Origin: Ichthyophonus hoferi
Taxonomy: Eukaryota; Opisthokonta; Ichthyosporea; Ichthyophonida; Ichthyophonidae
Reading direction: 5' to 3'
NCBI GenBank assembly: GCA_002751075.1
Contig: NAOQ01000029.1
Coordinates: 124,847-188,846, forward strand
DNA: 64,000 nucleotides
Below are positions 53,436-64,000 of the stretch, piece after piece. Made by a program: the position numbers and the translations under genes. Within the stretch, counting starts at the first letter, position 1. The number at the start of each line of letters is the position of its first letter. The notes beneath the pieces are model-generated. The model had not been told where the DNA came from and searched no databases. It saw only the letters and a program-made list of their open reading frames with translations.

Positions 53436-56400
53436 ATGTGCGGTCCAGTCAAAGATGTTAGTTCGTTCAGTAACCTGGATACGGTGATCAGCAGATCACT
53501 GTCTATGAATCTTACGGTGGATTTTGAACGTAAGGTTTTGGAGGGTAATGTTGTGATTGATGTTGAGGCAGTCAAGGAAGGAGCAAGGGAAATTATTTTA
53601 GACAGCTTTGAAATCACCATTCATAATGTGACAACACTCGAGGGCACTCCCCTACAGCACAATTTCTGCGATCCTGAAGGGCAGGACATTGGCCTAGGCA
53701 AGGCCCTTCGTGTTGAATTTGCAAACCCTCTCTCCAAGGGACAGAGGACTCAGATCAATATTACCTACACTACATCTCCTAATGCTTCAGCTTTGCAGTG
53801 GCTTTCTCCCGCCCAGACCTCAGGCAAGAAGCACCCCTATCTGTTCACACAGTGTGAGTCTGTGCATGCAAGAGCTATGGTCCCTTGCCAAGACAGTCCT
53901 GCGGCCAAGATCACCTACACTGCTTCCATCACCGTTCCTTCTGCTTTGGTCGCCTTGATGAGTGCTGAGAGCACTAAGAATTCCATTACTGGAAATGGCA
54001 TGAAAACATACGAGTTCAGTCAGGCATGCTTTCTCTCTTCTCTCCTCTCCTCCCTCTTTTTTTTTTTCTGAAATTTTCTTCCCAATTTTTATTCTTCATT
54101 TTTTAGTTCTCCCTTTCATTCCATAACCTGACTTTATATTTAAACATTTCTCTGTTTCCATCTGCCTAATTATACCATATACTAGTTAGTCACACATTGT
54201 ATTTTTTCTGCTGTTCGTTTATTTTCTTTTACCTGCAACTATTGCTATATTTATTTTTATAAAGGTATGTTGCAAGCTTGTGCTATGTCTTCTTTTGCTC
54301 GAGTATATGGGAAGAGTCAGCAATATTGCCATAATACAACCCTTCAGGTTTAAATATATATATACACGTTTATATATATAAAAATTATTACGTTTCTGCT
54401 TGGTTTCCCATATCATATCCTAATTTATTTCCCTTCTTTCTTTTCCTTTCGTTCTCAATTACATGAAGGCTCATGTTTATATCTCCTTCCTCCTTCCTTC
54501 CCCCCTCTTCCCTCCCTCTTTCTTTCCTTTTTTCTTCTCTTTCTCCTCCTCCAACACCTTCATTGACTCCTTTCACATACAGACAGTAGCTATGCCATCA
54601 TACCTCATAGCTCTTGTTATTGGCGATCTTCACTATCGCGAAATCAGTCCACGTTGCCGTGTGTGGTCTGAACTAGAGATTGTAGACAAGGCCGCCTATG
54701 AATTTATTGATACGGATAATTTCCTACAAAAAGCAGAGGAAGTATGTGGACCCTATGTGTGGGGACGCTACGACCTCCTTGTTCTGCCCCCCTCTTTCCC
54801 CTTCGGTGGAATGGAAAACCCTCGCCTTACCTTTATTACCCCCACTCTCCTAGCCGGAGACCGTTCTCTTGTCAATGTAGTGGCCCATGAAATAGCTCAT
54901 TCTTGGACAGGCAATCTAGTTACTAACGCTACCTGGGAACACTTCTGGCTGAATGAAGGGTTTACTGTGTTTGTCGAAAGAAAGATTATTAGTCGTATGT
55001 ATGGTGAGAAGCATCGTCATTTCCATGCTATCATTGGCTACCATAATCTAGAGGAATCTGTTAATCGTATGGGCCATGACAACCCCCTGACCCAGTTAGT
55101 GTTAGATCTAAAGGCTGTTCATCCTGACGATTCTTTCTCTATTATCCCCTATGAGAAAGGTTTCAATCTGTTGTTCTACTTGGAGACAGTATGTAGCATT
55201 CCTTCTATATCTCACCCTCTTTCCTCTTTCTGTCCACTTTTCCCAACTTTTTCTTTTCCGATTATCTCTTTATCCATCCACACATTTTCATTGTCCATCA
55301 CACAAAACATCTATTTTACCTCTTTACTTCCTATCTATTACATCCTATCTCTTATTTTTACTCTTTTTCTTCAATCCATTCTTGTCCCAGTTCGACACAT
55401 CTTTTCCCTCTATTGTTTTACAGAATATACTCCTACCTCCTCCTCCTCCCCCCTCCCTCCTCCTCTTCCACATGGATTATCAGATAATACAAGAACAAAC
55501 CTACATATCAAGACAGAGACACATTCGTATAAACCAATACACCTTCCTCAGTCATACATACAACGTTAGTAATATACCGCGATATGACCCACTCCCCCTC
55601 TCTGATCCCTGCTAGACACAACACATAGTAAGATACTATTTGCTTATCTAACAGACCTCATAATCATAGACCCAGTACTACCTACCGTTATTTTAATTGT
55701 ACGTTCCTATCTTCTTATTGTTCCTCACTCTCCCATCTTAGATCGTTGGAGGTGCCAGTGTGTTTGAGCCATACCTTAAGGCCCATATTGCTCATTTCGC
55801 CTATAAAAATATTACCACCGACAACTGGCTCGCGTATCTACATGAATTTTTCGCAAGCAATCCTACGGCCACTGCCGCCCTTAAGAATGTAGATTGGAAG
55901 GCCTGGCTCCATACCCCTGGCATGCCCCCTGTGGTGCCTGTCTTTGACACCTCTCTCGCGGATGTTGCTGACAATCTAGCCACAAAGTGGGCTACAGTTC
56001 AGGTGGTTGTTGTGTCTTACTCATATTAAATTTCTTTCTTGCGCATGAATGTATCTATGCATTTTATTTATACACCATTTTTAAACTATACGCAACCAGT
56101 GCTCATGTTTTGCTAGTCACCAAAGATTCTTCTTTCTGTGGTGTACAGTGTTTTTATTTTACCCAATTAGCCTTATTCTTGTCCTTAAATCTATACATCT
56201 ATCTATCTCCCTACTTATCTATCTGGTTACTATCTATACATTCACAGCCCAACGAGCTCGCTGATAAGTTCAGCTCCAACGACGTGGCAGACTTCGTCTC
56301 CTCACAGAAAGTAGTGCTATTAAATAAATTAGAGGCCCACACCCCTCTCTCTCACACTGTTTTGGCGGAAATGAACAAGTTATATGGGTTCTCTGACTCT

Positions 56401-57073
56401 AAAAATGATGAGATCAGACTGGCATGGCAAACTCTATGCCTGAAATCCACCTATGAACCCATATTTGAGGAAACTGTGAAGTACGTATTTTTTAAAACGT
56501 GTTTTTACTTTTTATTGTTTTTATTTTTATTATTATTTTTATTATTATTATTATCTTTTTTACTGTTGTTTTGCATGCAACTATCACTATGGTTATGTTA
56601 TGATCAACTGGTATGTTTCTTCTATTGTATATATTTGATCTTCAATTACTTTTCTTTGTTGCGTCCTTCATACACACCGAAGCACACTCTTACTCGCACG
56701 TCACTTTTTCTACATACACATTCATTCATTCATTTGTTTTTATTTTACTATACTTGTTCACCTGCTCTGACGGATTTCGCTCTATATATATATACCGTTT
56801 CAGGACACTAGCGGATTGATTATATAATCCTTTCACTTTGTTCATTTTATCTATCCCATTACCTCTCTCTCTCCATGTCTCATATTCCTTTTTAATTCCT
56901 CTAGGTTCATCACTAGTCAGGGTCGTATGAAGTATGTCCGTCCTCTGTATAGGAGCCTGTATCAAGCCGGACCCAAGGGAAAGGAGCTTGCTGTAGCTAC
57001 ATTTAAGGCACACAAGGAGATGTACCACCCTATTGCTGCCAAAATGATTACCACGGACCTACTTTTAGACTAG
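53436..57073 (+). CDS. Leukotriene A4 hydrolase-type M1 aminopeptidase
   Basis: Five exons (53436-54023, 54583-55188, 55742-56002, 56248-56480, 56905-57073) give 618 residues, against 611 in human LTA4H. M1 aminopeptidases of this class remove N-terminal residues from peptides; the vertebrate enzyme also hydrolyses leukotriene A4. Zinc ligands are His298, His302 and Glu321 in HEIAHSWTGN and WLNEGF. The exopeptidase motif is GGMEN, and YEKGFNLLFYLE carries the family's catalytic Tyr. The N-terminal beta domain (QWLSPAQTSGKKHPYLFTQC) and the C-terminal helical domain (TSQGRMKYVRPLYR) are both complete. The first intron appears to begin with GC: only CAG|GC at 54023 gives the alignable residues FSQ-TVAMPSYL. 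I chose Met at 53436; an in-frame Met at 53394 is possible but the added residues do not align. No signal peptide, so probably cytosolic. Confidence 0.95.
54024..54582 (+). other. Probable GC-AG intron of the LTA4H-type gene
   Basis: The exon ends TTCAGTCAG and the intron begins GCATGC; the acceptor is CATACAG. Joining these gives YEFSQTVAMPSYLIAL, which aligns without gap to human YKFIQKVPIPCYLIAL. The GT option, inside TTCA|GTCAG with a later acceptor, also stays in frame but loses three conserved positions. Confidence 0.7.
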
Positions 57074-60000
57074 GTTCTCTAGTATAAATACCCAGATTGC
57101 ATTCATACCTGTCGCATGCTGATTAAATGCACTGAAGTACGTTATAAAAATGCTTTTTTCAACTGGTTTTGTTTTAAACCGTAAACATAATGCCACGATT
57201 AATAGGTATTGGCATCTGCTGTTGATGTTTTTACCAGTTCAAGGACTGGTTTCAATTTTAGTCGCTTTTTAGAAATTAGGTGTCATGCCTTTTGACAGCC
57301 TACCTGTTATAAATCATACCAATTCGATCGAAAAGTAATTTTGGTAATGATTTTATTGTAAGTAGCAGAAATTGTCTCAGAAAATTTCCTATTAGGGATT
57401 TGATGTAAGAGATTCATATTGACTGTTTGTATTAAATTATTGGCATTGAATTTTGTTTTTTTTTTCATTTATGCGGTATCTTCTTAAAGTGACTAATTAA
57501 GTGATTTTAGTATGGCTTTTGTCAAGTTTTTTACATTCATTTATGCATTTAAGCGAAACCTTATTCTTCAGTTTCCTGATTTACACCACATCATTTAGCT
57601 ATTCATTCATGCTAATGATTGTTGAGCAACTTGTATATTGGTAGCAGCTTTTCCACAATTGTTCTCGGGTTTCAATTTTTTCAATAACTAACACAGTCCA
57701 AATTACGACTTTTAAATTAAAGATATAGAGAATCTGCATAAAGCTGGTTCAATTAAATATCAATATTATCTACTATATACCAATTCTTTCTATTTTAAAA
57801 TATTTCATGATACATTGTTTATACCGCACTATATCCATTCATTCGGATATATCTTATGGTTGTATCAATCCCCAGTGCTTTACTTCGATAAATCTATGTA
57901 TAATAATATACATATCCTCATAGCTACACCCTTGGATGGTCGACTCCAGTGGTACGTTTTATCATCATCTTTCGCTGTTTCCGGTTTGAAGGATATGATT
58001 AAGTGTAATGCTAATAATTGACTTGGTTAGCTGAAATTGAAAGATGAGGTATCATATTCCACTAGTTCCCTGGTGCAGTTTCTGAAATTAAAATGCTTCT
58101 TTACAGATCTCTAATGAGGAATTTTACTAGGAAACATATTTATTAAAGCACTCATTGTTATATTGTCCATATTAATATCGCTTATTTTAACTTACTCTCA
58201 TTATGACTTCAGGTTAAACCATTGCCATCCTTATTGAAATCATGACTTTGAGGTAGGAAAGCTGTGGTAAATTCGTAAAACCAAAACCTATATACCTGTG
58301 ATACTTATTGCGTAAATAATATCGCAATATCTACAATTTATTTTGGTATTTTCATTTCGTTCGTTAGGGCAAAATTTTAGCATAATACCAAAACCTATTG
58401 AAAGTATAGTAGCATCTACTATAACTTCTGAATGGTCACAAAAATTGAATTTTTCTAATTGTAGTGAGTGCAAAACGAATAATCTTATAACCATGTATAT
58501 TGCAGCAAATAGATTGGTAGAGAAATGCTGAGTTGCAACACCTGGTTTGGGCGTTTAGTCAACCACACTGTAAAGGGTTAGATTGTAGTTCTGAAAATGT
58601 TGAAGATAAGAGTAGATTGAGATGATCATGTATGACCTGCCTAGCAGTATTTTCCGTTTAAATTCAATAATTTATATCTATTTTAAGCTGCACTCAATAC
58701 AGCGTTAAAATACTTTAGAGACATTTCTCCTAAATTACACATGAACATATTGATAAAGGTTTATAGAAATATCTGTTGTAAAGTATATCATAGCACGGAA
58801 TTAGGAGGGTAGGGACGCAGTAAATCCGTAGCATTTTTTTATGACAAAGTAATAATGGGTTCTTTTGATAAGTCCATTATCCATCATTATTACAGATTAA
58901 ATGTCTTAGGCATAGCTATTATAAATGGTTTTACCCTTAAGCTCTTAAAGGAAATACGCTCGTTATCTCCAAAGCCACACATCGTTGTTAATATTATTTC
59001 TCAAGTAATTTTCTTAACAAAGTATCCCGATAACTAAAAGGGCAATGGTGAACATGTACGTTTGAGAACTGTAATCCAAGTAACAAGAAATGGGGGCTGG
59101 GACTTAATATTTCAAGAGATCCAGTGTAATACTGGAGCTCTAGTTGTAATGACTTAGTTTTAAAAGTAAATAAATAATTATACCATCAATATATTTGGCA
59201 AACTCGAAATTATATTAGATTAATAACAATGGCTGTGTAGCTAATATGCCTCTCCGTTAGCTAGACGGTGTAGGCTACTTCAGGACAGTATCGGTGTATC
59301 ATTTTAAAATCCTGAGCCTCTTTGATGAATTTCTTAGAGTGAATGGGTAATACGTAATTGAAGTAGCCCTAAATACACAATTATTATAGTGGATTGGTCT
59401 TAAAACCGATAGCGTCAAATGCTTCCGTAGATGTCTTGCATTGCAATGGTATTTGCTAAACAACTGTAGATACGAAATGTAAACCAATGATAAGCAGATA
59501 AAATATACAATATATTGATTGAAACCATACCCCAGAACATCAAAACCAGTCTTTTCCTAAATTTAAGCAAACGGAGAATTTAAATTAAATATACTTAAGG
59601 TAATAATGTTAATGTTTCATCATTAATACAAAATCCTAGAGTAAGATGCTATATGTTTATTTCACCATTTAGGTACTAGCCACTTTATGACGATATATAA
59701 AAACACGCTATGTTGTGAGGGTATAATTTTATCTTTCCAATACTCATCACTGATCTTAAAAACATATCTAAAGAAAAGTAAAAATCAACGCAAGGATCAT
59801 TTTTTTCTTCATAACAAGGATGAAATGCAACTTCCTGGAAACATACAATTAAGCATATCAAACAATAATAAATATTAATACAACTTCATTCACTACAGTT
59901 GACATGATGTGCCTTGCAGATGTCTGGATGTCTGGCAGTCAACCACTTTCAATTCTGGTCTCTATCTAGCCACACCTGTTGCCAACTTGGTCCTGCTGAC

Positions 60001-61298
60001 GTGGTGGATTATATGTAAGATATGTGTCATATACATGCACCTAGAGGGTGGGTGTATTGAATCCGGTATAAGGAATTAAAAAGAAAAATAAACTATGTAT
60101 TGTGACATTGCCTAAACTAAGGATAGAGCAATCACATATAATGTGAAAAAAAAGGAATTCGTACTCATTAGTATATGATATATATGGCTTTGGAGGTAAC
60201 GCACAATATATATAGGTGATGGGAAAAGATAAAGACAATTAACATTGATGTCAACTGGGTCGTAGGAAAAAAAAACAATAGAGATATGTAATATAAATAA
60301 AAGAGGATATTGCAAAATAACTGGGACAGAGCAGGTTGACAAACACTGGCTTGAGAAATATTTACAACTATATTCTCATCCAAGTATTCATATATGTGAT
60401 ATGTATATATTTTGTTTACCTTCTTTAACTAAAATAGTAGATAGATTAAGAGTATGGGAGAGAGGGATCAGGTGTGGATTGGTGTATTATCATCAATTGG
60501 AAGTACTATCTATATATAATACAAGAACAAATATAAATATCTTCATGGAAGAGAAAGTAAACACTATTAGATAGAAAACGTTATCATTTTTTGTATCAAA
60601 CAGATAGTGGTGACTAACGAACTTGAGAAACAATAACAACATATAACCGAAAAGTATACTTGAAGATAAAACACTAACTACAGTAAGTTAGAAAAGAGAA
60701 AAGAAATAAAAGTAAGAACGGATCATAAAGGTATGATAATAATGTGCGTGGGATAATGTGGCTTGCAGTCTATTTCATCTATCAAACACAAGGTATTATA
60801 AAGGCGAGTCAGAACAGCACAGAGTTTCAAAACACTAGCATTAGCATGCGTAATCTTCCATTCGGCAGCTTATATTATAATCGTCTCTAACCCCTCTCCC
60901 CATCTTATCCTGTTCGTATGTATACACATATATACCAATTTACATTCAAATGGGTAAGCATAAATCCACACAGAGGAGTAAAAAATCCCACTTAAGCAAT
61001 ATGTTAACAGAAAAATAGGACATCGAGTTAGATGGGGTAGAAAGTGATGAAATAAACACGTCAGATATTACAAGACCACATAACATTAAAATATCCAAGA
61101 AACATGTTTACAATTATTACCAAATATATCGTAGAGCCATATTTACCCAAACAGCCAGGTCAAGATAAAGAAAATTATAACAACAATTAATAAAATATAA
61201 CAACAACCGCCACAACCAGAAGTGAAAATCACACCATATACAAATAGCCACCATATTAAATTAATAGGAAACTTTACCTTACCTTGCGAATGTACAGC
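57074..61298. other. Long intergenic region, no gene supported
   Basis: Several open frames of 60-70 codons occur (57815-58021, 58343-58531, 58855-59037), but none has a recognisable domain or paired splice sites. Their composition follows the local AT bias. A less AT-rich patch at about 59900-60020 remains unexplained. Confidence 0.5.
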
Positions 61299-61460
61299 TT
61301 AGCGAGCTTCAAACTGAACCATTCTGGAGGTACGCTTCTTGTAAAGAATACGATAACCACACTGGCGACAACGAATAGGATCCTTGGGCCCTAACTGTGT
61401 TTCATTACCACAGCTACCGCAAGTATACAACATGGCTTTCTTTTGTTGTTGTTCCTCCAT
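61299..61460 (-). CDS. RNA polymerases I, II and III subunit RPB12 (RPABC4/Rpc10)
   Basis: A single exon encodes 53 residues. It is the small zinc-ribbon subunit shared by the three nuclear RNA polymerases, bridging the two large subunits at the back of the enzyme. Zinc ligands are Cys14 and Cys17 (YTCGSCG), and Cys31 and Cys34 (IRCRQCGYR). The conserved tail [14 protein letters not shown] ends the protein, as in fungi (MVQFEAR). Human is 58 residues and the S. pombe form slightly longer, the difference lying in the variable N-terminus. The start chosen, MEEQQQKK, is the first Met in frame. There is no intron in the coding part, unlike its neighbours. Confidence 0.95.
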   Translation of the reverse strand: MEEQQQKKAMLYTCGSCGNETQLGPKDPIRCRQCGYRILYKKRTSRMVQFEAR

Positions 61461-63272
61461 TTTGTTATAAGTTTTTTTTGTAGAACTAGTTGGAGCTTAT
61501 TGTTAGGCTATTGCAATGCAAGTTTATGTATTGAACCGTCTGTCAGCTCGTGTACGTATGCAACAGTCACAATCTAAGATTAATTTTATTAAACTCTGCG
61601 ATTGCATTTAAAGTATATTTACTAATATATAACTGGTCAATAAATCTCAATTAAAAGCTTAATCATCCAGTATAATCAGCAGGATAGATTTATTTTGCGT
61701 AACATTCTGGGAGGTTACACGTGCATTGGTGCATAGAGTGCTTTATATCCATTGGCTAATTGCTATACAGGAGGCGATCTGCAGTGTTTACAGGGTTATA
61801 TAGTTAGCTTTATTGTCAATTACGTATATTTAAATATTTTATATATTATTTTTTATTGCTCTTCTCCAGCGTATTATAGCCTAGCGTTTCTTCGTATACT
61901 TTTTTATTATAAGGTGTGTAAGGAGGTGTATGGATGATCTTATTAGTCTTTATTGAGAACAATATAAATTTAAAAACCATGGTGGTGTGTATTGCGTATA
62001 TTATACTATAAGGCACTGGATATATTAAGAGATATAGTTGTAGTATACACAAGTTAATCTATGATGTCTTTGGTATAATATTATATAAGGATACTTAACT
62101 CCCGTAGTATAATTGACATTATCTATGCACGAACGCTTAGACACAAAAAACCAATTCGTGTCATACTAGACTACAAAGTCTATATCTATCATGACATTAA
62201 TAATTAATTTCATAAGCTTATATTTACCACACTAGTATCAAGCCACACGTAACACACTGATGGGATATATACTATACGCATATACACATATATATCTATA
62301 ATACATTTCATGACCATCATATTGCAATACTATGCATGTTATTGTTAAATCTGGACCTTCTGAAAAATCTATTACCTACAATTAAAACACACAGTAAATT
62401 CTAGTTAGAGTAGGGTTCCTCTACCCTTTCATACAGTCATATTTTTCCTTACCATTCTTTGTATATACATTTATGTTTTTCTGTCTAGTCCTGCATATAT
62501 ATATATTTAAGCAGTTACTATGCACCTTGGCTGCTCGATGGTTTTAACTCCGCAACTTGAGTTAAACATAACTACATGACAACTTTAAATAAACAAATAT
62601 TCATAATATACTGGCCCAGTGTGCATTATGTGTGTTCTTTTCCTTTGAAGTGTAAGGAATTACTGTGTTTGGTGAGCTCTGTTAATAGAATACTGTAGTA
62701 AGAAGAAGTTAACCGGAAAGTATATTTTATTTAAGTCAATGCATGTCGCGAGAATAATTTTTATCATTTTTTTTTTATCACAAACAAAGAATAGCAGAAA
62801 AAGTATTGAAGATTATAGGCTGGGTTGGAACAGCGTCGAAGGAGGTGATGGTTAGAATAGTAAATACCGGACTGGGATGTGACTACTATAGATATAATTA
62901 TAACAATAAGATTATTTTGCTAGCACTTACATAAATAATTATCATTCTTTTAAAATTGAAATATTTTTTCTTGTTTTATAGGAATAGGCACTTGCTTTTT
63001 ACACAAGCAACTTTTTACATACTACCTACTCATATGCTATCTTACCATGACACTGAACGAAGACTTTAGGCATCTGTATGCATAACGTAACCCATTTATT
63101 TATATTACTATCAGTAAATAAACACAACCACTGAGACATGCAATAGTAGTTATTACTTAAAGTAATTGGCACAAGACAGCAGTAGAATACATAAACAATA
63201 TCTACTCTATCTACATGAGAGCATCAATAAGTATAAACAGAAATAGTAACATATGCCTCGTATACAGTAGCT
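61461..63272. other. Divergent intergenic region between RPB12 and SETD6-like genes
   Basis: About 1.8 kb with no exon detected. It should hold the promoters of both genes. A T-rich run follows the RPB12 start on its upstream side (61467-61480). Confidence 0.5.
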
Positions 63273-64000
63273 ATGAACGACACCGATAGTACTAGCCCCC
63301 AGGCACGTCTGGACAGATTCTGTACATGGATGAAAGGGCAGGGTATCAAGTGGGACGAGAGCAAAATGGAGGTGTGTGTTGTTGCTATGGTTACGATGTT
63401 GTTGTTCGATTTTACCATCTTACCAATGTGCGAAGAGGATAATGCTGTACTATAAATTATAGAGCTAAATGTTCGGCTATGTATAGGTTGAGGCTGATAT
63501 TTGTACTGTAAATGCAATAATATTATAATTGCTTAGTCTATAGAAGGAGAATACAGTAAAACATAATTAAAGAATATAAGGATATGTGCCGAAAACTGAT
63601 GTTAATAAGAATGTATAAGCCTGTAAATATAGTAACCATCAAGCAATAATCTATAGACTAAATGGTAACTTAAACTCACGGGAAACTATAATGATTCTAA
63701 TCACACATGATATTGGGATAAGAGGCAGGATAATCAACATGATATTATGATATGGTTTTACAGAACTTCTATTTGTACTTGGTATCCATAGTTACAATAC
63801 ACCTACAACCACAGAAAAGCACACACACACACATATATATATACGTGTTGATTCTAATAAAAAATCAACCGCAATAGCTCCGATGGGACACAGGAGTGTG
63901 TGAAGGATATGGGGTCGTGGCCAAGAGCCAAGTGAATGAAAGAGACCATTTGTGTACTATTCCTAAGACGGTTGTATTGTCTGTCCATACATCTCCTATA
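63273..64000 (+). CDS. SETD6/Rkm4-like SET-domain lysine methyltransferase, 5' part
   Basis: Exon 1 (63273-63371) and exon 2 (63878 to beyond the window edge) join in phase 0 and give 74 residues so far. Exon 1 encodes LDRFCTWMKGQGIKWD, the helix that precedes the SET domain in the SETD6/SETD3/RuBisCO-LSMT class. Exon 2 carries the SET start, GYGVVAKSQV and then IPKTVVLSVHTSPI. That aligns with human SETD6 (PRAALLSQHTCSI) better than with other members of the class as I recall them. Yeast Rkm4, the SETD6 counterpart, methylates ribosomal protein L42; human SETD6 methylates RelA. The catalytic core lies outside the window, so activity cannot be judged. Confidence 0.8.

Noticed and set aside
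54463-55569. A single 368-codon protein across the LTA4H exon 2 region
   Set aside because: Only 54583-55188 aligns with the enzyme; the ends are pyrimidine-rich intron sequence that happens to lack stops.
55987-56811. 274-codon open frame over LTA4H exon 4
   Set aside because: The aligned part is 56248-56480. The flanks are Leu/Phe/Tyr-rich intron translation.
57815-59037. Series of 60-70 codon plus-strand open frames
   Set aside because: No shared frame, no splice signals that join them and no recognisable domain.

Overview
The window is nuclear DNA of an AT-rich eukaryote. Its genes carry many GT-AG introns, lie tens to hundreds of bases to kilobases apart, and sit among microsatellites and decayed Copia-type LTR elements. 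The gene set (leukotriene A4 hydrolase-type aminopeptidase, MFSD1-type transporter, mitochondrial aspartate/glutamate carrier, animal-like hexameric glutamate dehydrogenase, RPB12, SETD6/Rkm4-like methyltransferase) fits an opisthokont, such as an early-diverging fungus or a unicellular relative of animals and fungi. The sequence alone does not settle the lineage.

Layout. 1-5.0 kb: intergenic, with a decayed Copia-type element (1870-3232) and a tandem duplication. 5.0-18.2 kb, minus strand: one 20-exon gene of 873 codons. It encodes a cyclic-nucleotide-binding domain joined in frame to a complete EF-hand aspartate/glutamate mitochondrial carrier. 18.2-26.2 kb: gene-poor, with scattered coding-like pieces on the minus strand. 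26.2-30.8 kb, plus: 13-exon mitochondrial glutamate dehydrogenase. 30.8-35.8 kb: intergenic with Copia fossils. 35.8-36.9 kb, minus: 4-exon dithiol glutaredoxin. 38.0-45.5 kb, plus: MFSD1-like transporter with an assembly gap in an intron. 46.4-50.1 kb, minus: 5-exon protein of 350 codons that I do not recognise. 50.1-53.4 kb: intergenic with retroelement remnants and a gap. 53.4-57.1 kb, plus: LTA4H-type aminopeptidase. 57.1-61.3 kb: no gene seen. 61.3 kb, minus: RPB12 zinc ribbon. 63.3 kb to the end, plus: the first two exons of a SETD6/Rkm4-like gene.

I built the exon models by hand, from family conservation and matching splice phases. For the fusion, GDH, glutaredoxin, LTA4H and the unrecognised gene, the exons sum to a multiple of three with no internal stop. 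The MFSD1 model still lacks at least one small exon.

The strongest candidate for something undescribed is the fusion gene. One uninterrupted exon (14932-15153) carries both the last strand and helix of the cyclic-nucleotide domain and the first EF-hand helix of the carrier. This suggests a malate-aspartate-shuttle carrier that senses a cyclic nucleotide as well as, or instead of, calcium. The glutamate dehydrogenase 8 kb away also acts on mitochondrial glutamate, but eukaryotic neighbours need not be co-regulated, so I do not treat them as an operon-like system.
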